From: Candidatus Binatia bacterium
GTDB lineage: Bacteria; Desulfobacterota; Binatia; HRBIN30
Assembly: GCA_026415395.1 (NCBI GenBank)
Contig: JAOAHD010000010.1
Coordinates: 62,001 to 126,000, forward strand
DNA length: 64,000 nucleotides
Reading direction: 5' to 3'
Made by a program: the position numbers and the translations under genes. The notes under the pieces are model-generated. The model had not been told where the DNA came from and did no database searches. It was given only the letters and a program-made list of their open reading frames with translations. Of the stretch, positions 62,581 through 64,000 are shown in pieces (the first letter of the stretch is position 1; each line of letters begins with the position of its first letter).

Positions 62581-63621
62581 ATGCGCTGGTTCTGCCGGTT
62601 GGCTCTGCACGTCGGGCCGCTCAGCCGCCTCCTCCGACTGTTTCAGCGTGCCGCCGGCCTAGGCTTTACCTTGGCGATTGTTGGCCTCCTCCGAATGTCG
62701 CCAGCGGAAGCGCATCCGCTCGAGCCGACAATCGTCGAGCTCCGGCAGCTCGACCCGCGCAACTGGGAGGCAGCATCGTGGAAATTTTCTGGAGCGGCGC
62801 CAGCGGCGCTCGCGCTTCAACTCCCCGCGAATTGTACGCCCGGAGAAATCCGGATTGCCCCATCGGCATCGTTCGTGTGCGACTCCGACGCCCTCGCAAA
62901 CCAAACCATTGGGGTTACAGGCGACGGGAGCCTCGAGAGGGATGTTTGGCTGCGCATCCGCTTTCTCGACGGGATTGAAGTGGCGGGGAGTGCGGACCCG
63001 GAGACGGGCCACTTTCTTGTGATCCGGCCTGATCTGTTGCCGCTCGTCTCGGTGTTGCGCACCTACTTTGCCCGCGGCGTTGAACACGTCGTAACCGGAG
63101 CGGATCACCTCCTGTTCCTCCTTGGGCTGGTGTGGCTGTGCTCTGGCCTACGCCAACTAGTCGCCACGGTCACCATGTTCACGCTCGGACACACGGTTGC
63201 CCTCGTGCTTGCGGCTGGGCAGTGGTGGCACCTACAACAAAGCGCCGTCGAGGTCCTGATTGGTGGAAGCATTGTGCTGGTTGCCCGCGAACTCTGGCGC
63301 CACCGACTTGCGTCCTCCGCCAGTGCCGCTTGGTATTTCGGCTTCCCTTTCGGGCTGCTGCACGGAGCGGGTTTTGCAAGCGCGCTCGAAGATCTCGGCG
63401 TCAAGCTGCTGCCCGCAATTGCCGCGTTCAACATCGGGGTCGAGTGCGGGCAGCTCCTGTGGGTCGCGTCACTCACCGTCGTCGTCTTACTAATCCGGCA
63501 GCGCCCACGGATGCACGTGTTCGCTGCAAGGAGCACTGCCGCCGCCGTAGGTCTTGCGGGCGCGTGGATTACGTTGGAACGAGTGCTCTTTCTGCTGAGC
63601 CCACCGGTAGATTGGCCTTGA
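62581..63621 (+). CDS. HupE/UreJ-family membrane protein
   Basis: The 346-residue protein has a signal region ending near PAEAHP, an extracytoplasmic N-terminal domain (about 45-165), and a six-helix HupE/UreJ_2 domain. The latter shows GVEHVVTGADHLLFLLGLVW, FTLGHTVALVLA and FPFGLLHGAGFASALEDLG. Conserved His/Asp/Glu residues in the helices suggest metal handling; relatives are proposed nickel or cobalt permeases, but for this secreted-domain subgroup the role is unknown. It pairs by context with the PpiC-like gene at 60248, with an opposite-strand gene in between. Confidence 0.85.
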   Translation: MRWFCRLALHVGPLSRLLRLFQRAAGLGFTLAIVGLLRMSPAEAHPLEPTIVELRQLDPRNWEAASWKFSGAAPAALALQLPANCTPGEIRIAPSASFVCDSDALANQTIGVTGDGSLERDVWLRIRFLDGIEVAGSADPETGHFLVIRPDLLPLVSVLRTYFARGVEHVVTGADHLLFLLGLVWLCSGLRQLVATVTMFTLGHTVALVLAAGQWWHLQQSAVEVLIGGSIVLVARELWRHRLASSASAAWYFGFPFGLLHGAGFASALEDLGVKLLPAIAAFNIGVECGQLLWVASLTVVVLLIRQRPRMHVFAARSTAAAVGLAGAWITLERVLFLLSPPVDWP

Positions 63622-63670
63622 TTTGTTTCGCACTTCGAGAGTAGGCGAAGGCAAACGGTGGAGGAGAGCG

Positions 63671-64000
63671 ATGCAGGCTTCGTTTGCGCGGTGGTTGGTC
63701 GCGGCACAACTTCTGAGCGCTGGGTTTGCCGTTGCGACGGCGACTCGCAGCGAGGCGCGTTGCGTCGGCGACTGTGACAACTCAGGCGTCATTACAGTCA
63801 ACGAAGTCGTGCGCATGGTCAACGTTGCTCTCGGCCATCAGCCGACGAGCGCCTGCCCCGCCGGGGACCGCGATGGGGATGGCTCGATCACGGTGGATGA
63901 AATCGTGGCCGCAGTCGACGCGTTGCTGACCGGCTGCCCCTCCGCCGAGACACCCACGCCGCCGGCACCCACCCCCACCCCGTCGGCTCCCGTTCCCCAG
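63671..64000 (+). CDS. Secreted dockerin-like EF-hand protein, 5' part only
   Basis: The gene runs off the window end; 110 codons are visible. A signal peptide (LVAAQLLSAGFAVATA) is followed by two calcium-loop repeats, GDCDNSGVITVNEVVRMVN and GDRDGDGSITVDEIVAAVD, each ending near a Cys. A Pro/Thr-rich linker (TPTPPAPTPTP) begins after that. This dockerin-like module with linker is often repeated in large exported proteins of uncultured delta-lineage bacteria. GAGGAGAGCG precedes the ATG. The main domain lies beyond the window. Confidence 0.75.
   Translation, partial: MQASFARWLVAAQLLSAGFAVATATRSEARCVGDCDNSGVITVNEVVRMVNVALGHQPTSACPAGDRDGDGSITVDEIVAAVDALLTGCPSAETPTPPAPTPTPSAPVPQ

Noticed and set aside
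1-64000. CRISPR arrays, tRNA or rRNA genes, intact insertion sequences, riboswitches
   Set aside because: No regularly spaced repeats, cloverleaf-like segments, rRNA-like sequence or complete transposase were recognised by reading; covariance-model searches would settle the RNA question.

Overview
The window is high-GC bacterial chromosome (about 60% by eye) with short gaps, many ATGA/GTGA start-stop overlaps and AGGAGG-type ribosome binding sites. A DUF4215 (myxococcus-type) cysteine repeat, a dockerin-like EF-hand protein followed by a Pro/Thr linker, two thiolase-DUF35 pairs, an AidB-like acyl-CoA dehydrogenase and an MlaEFD operon suggest a Gram-negative of the former deltaproteobacterial lineages, possibly Candidatus Binatota. 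That placement is inference; no rRNA or tRNA gene was seen.

Layout. 1-531: end of argJ. 904-2460: secreted PQQ-type sugar dehydrogenase. 2478-11605 (minus): copper/silver efflux cluster of a small Cys-rich secreted protein, cusC, cusB, cusA and copA. 11943-20041 (plus): tightly packed operon of STAS-MlaE, MlaF, MlaD, a lipoprotein, a catalytic plus non-catalytic M16 protease pair, and a GT-C/TPR membrane protein, closed by a perfect 14-bp hairpin. 20124-25140: OmpA porin, VOC protein, tandem glutaredoxin/GST-N protein, EVE protein, zinc alcohol dehydrogenase, DUF456. 25875-27892: two paralogous diiron ferritin-like proteins plus a small zinc-ribbon protein. 27941-31431: epoxide hydrolase-like enzyme, PD40 beta-propeller protein, peroxiredoxin. 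31824-36064: parC-parE. 36235-44585: amidohydrolase, two thiolase/DUF35 pairs, orphan histidine kinase and MltD-like transglycosylase. 44662-49962: UbiB-type kinase, then proA-nadD-rsfS and a LapA-LapB fusion. 49963-51674: accessory patch with hicB, a frameshifted hicA and palindromic repeats. 51675-58430: LolA-like protein, DsbA-type oxidoreductase, methyltransferase, a PH-like protein with a 46-residue membrane protein, a second ABC1 kinase, flavin reductase and DoxX. 58585-64000: AidB-like dehydrogenase, PpiC-like chaperone, coiled-coil/beta-barrel protein, HupE/UreJ protein and the start of a dockerin-like protein.

Themes are envelope biogenesis and lipid traffic (Mla, M16, OmpA, LolA-like, DsbA, PpiC, MltD, LapAB), metal defence (Cus/Cop) and acyl-CoA or hydrophobic-substrate metabolism (thiolases, DUF35, AidB-like, amidohydrolase, epoxide hydrolase). 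The least explained items are the diiron pair with its zinc-ribbon partner, the metal-binding insert inside CusA, the LapA-LapB single-chain fusion, the tandem glutaredoxin-like protein and the perfect 16-bp operator-like palindrome before the amidohydrolase gene.
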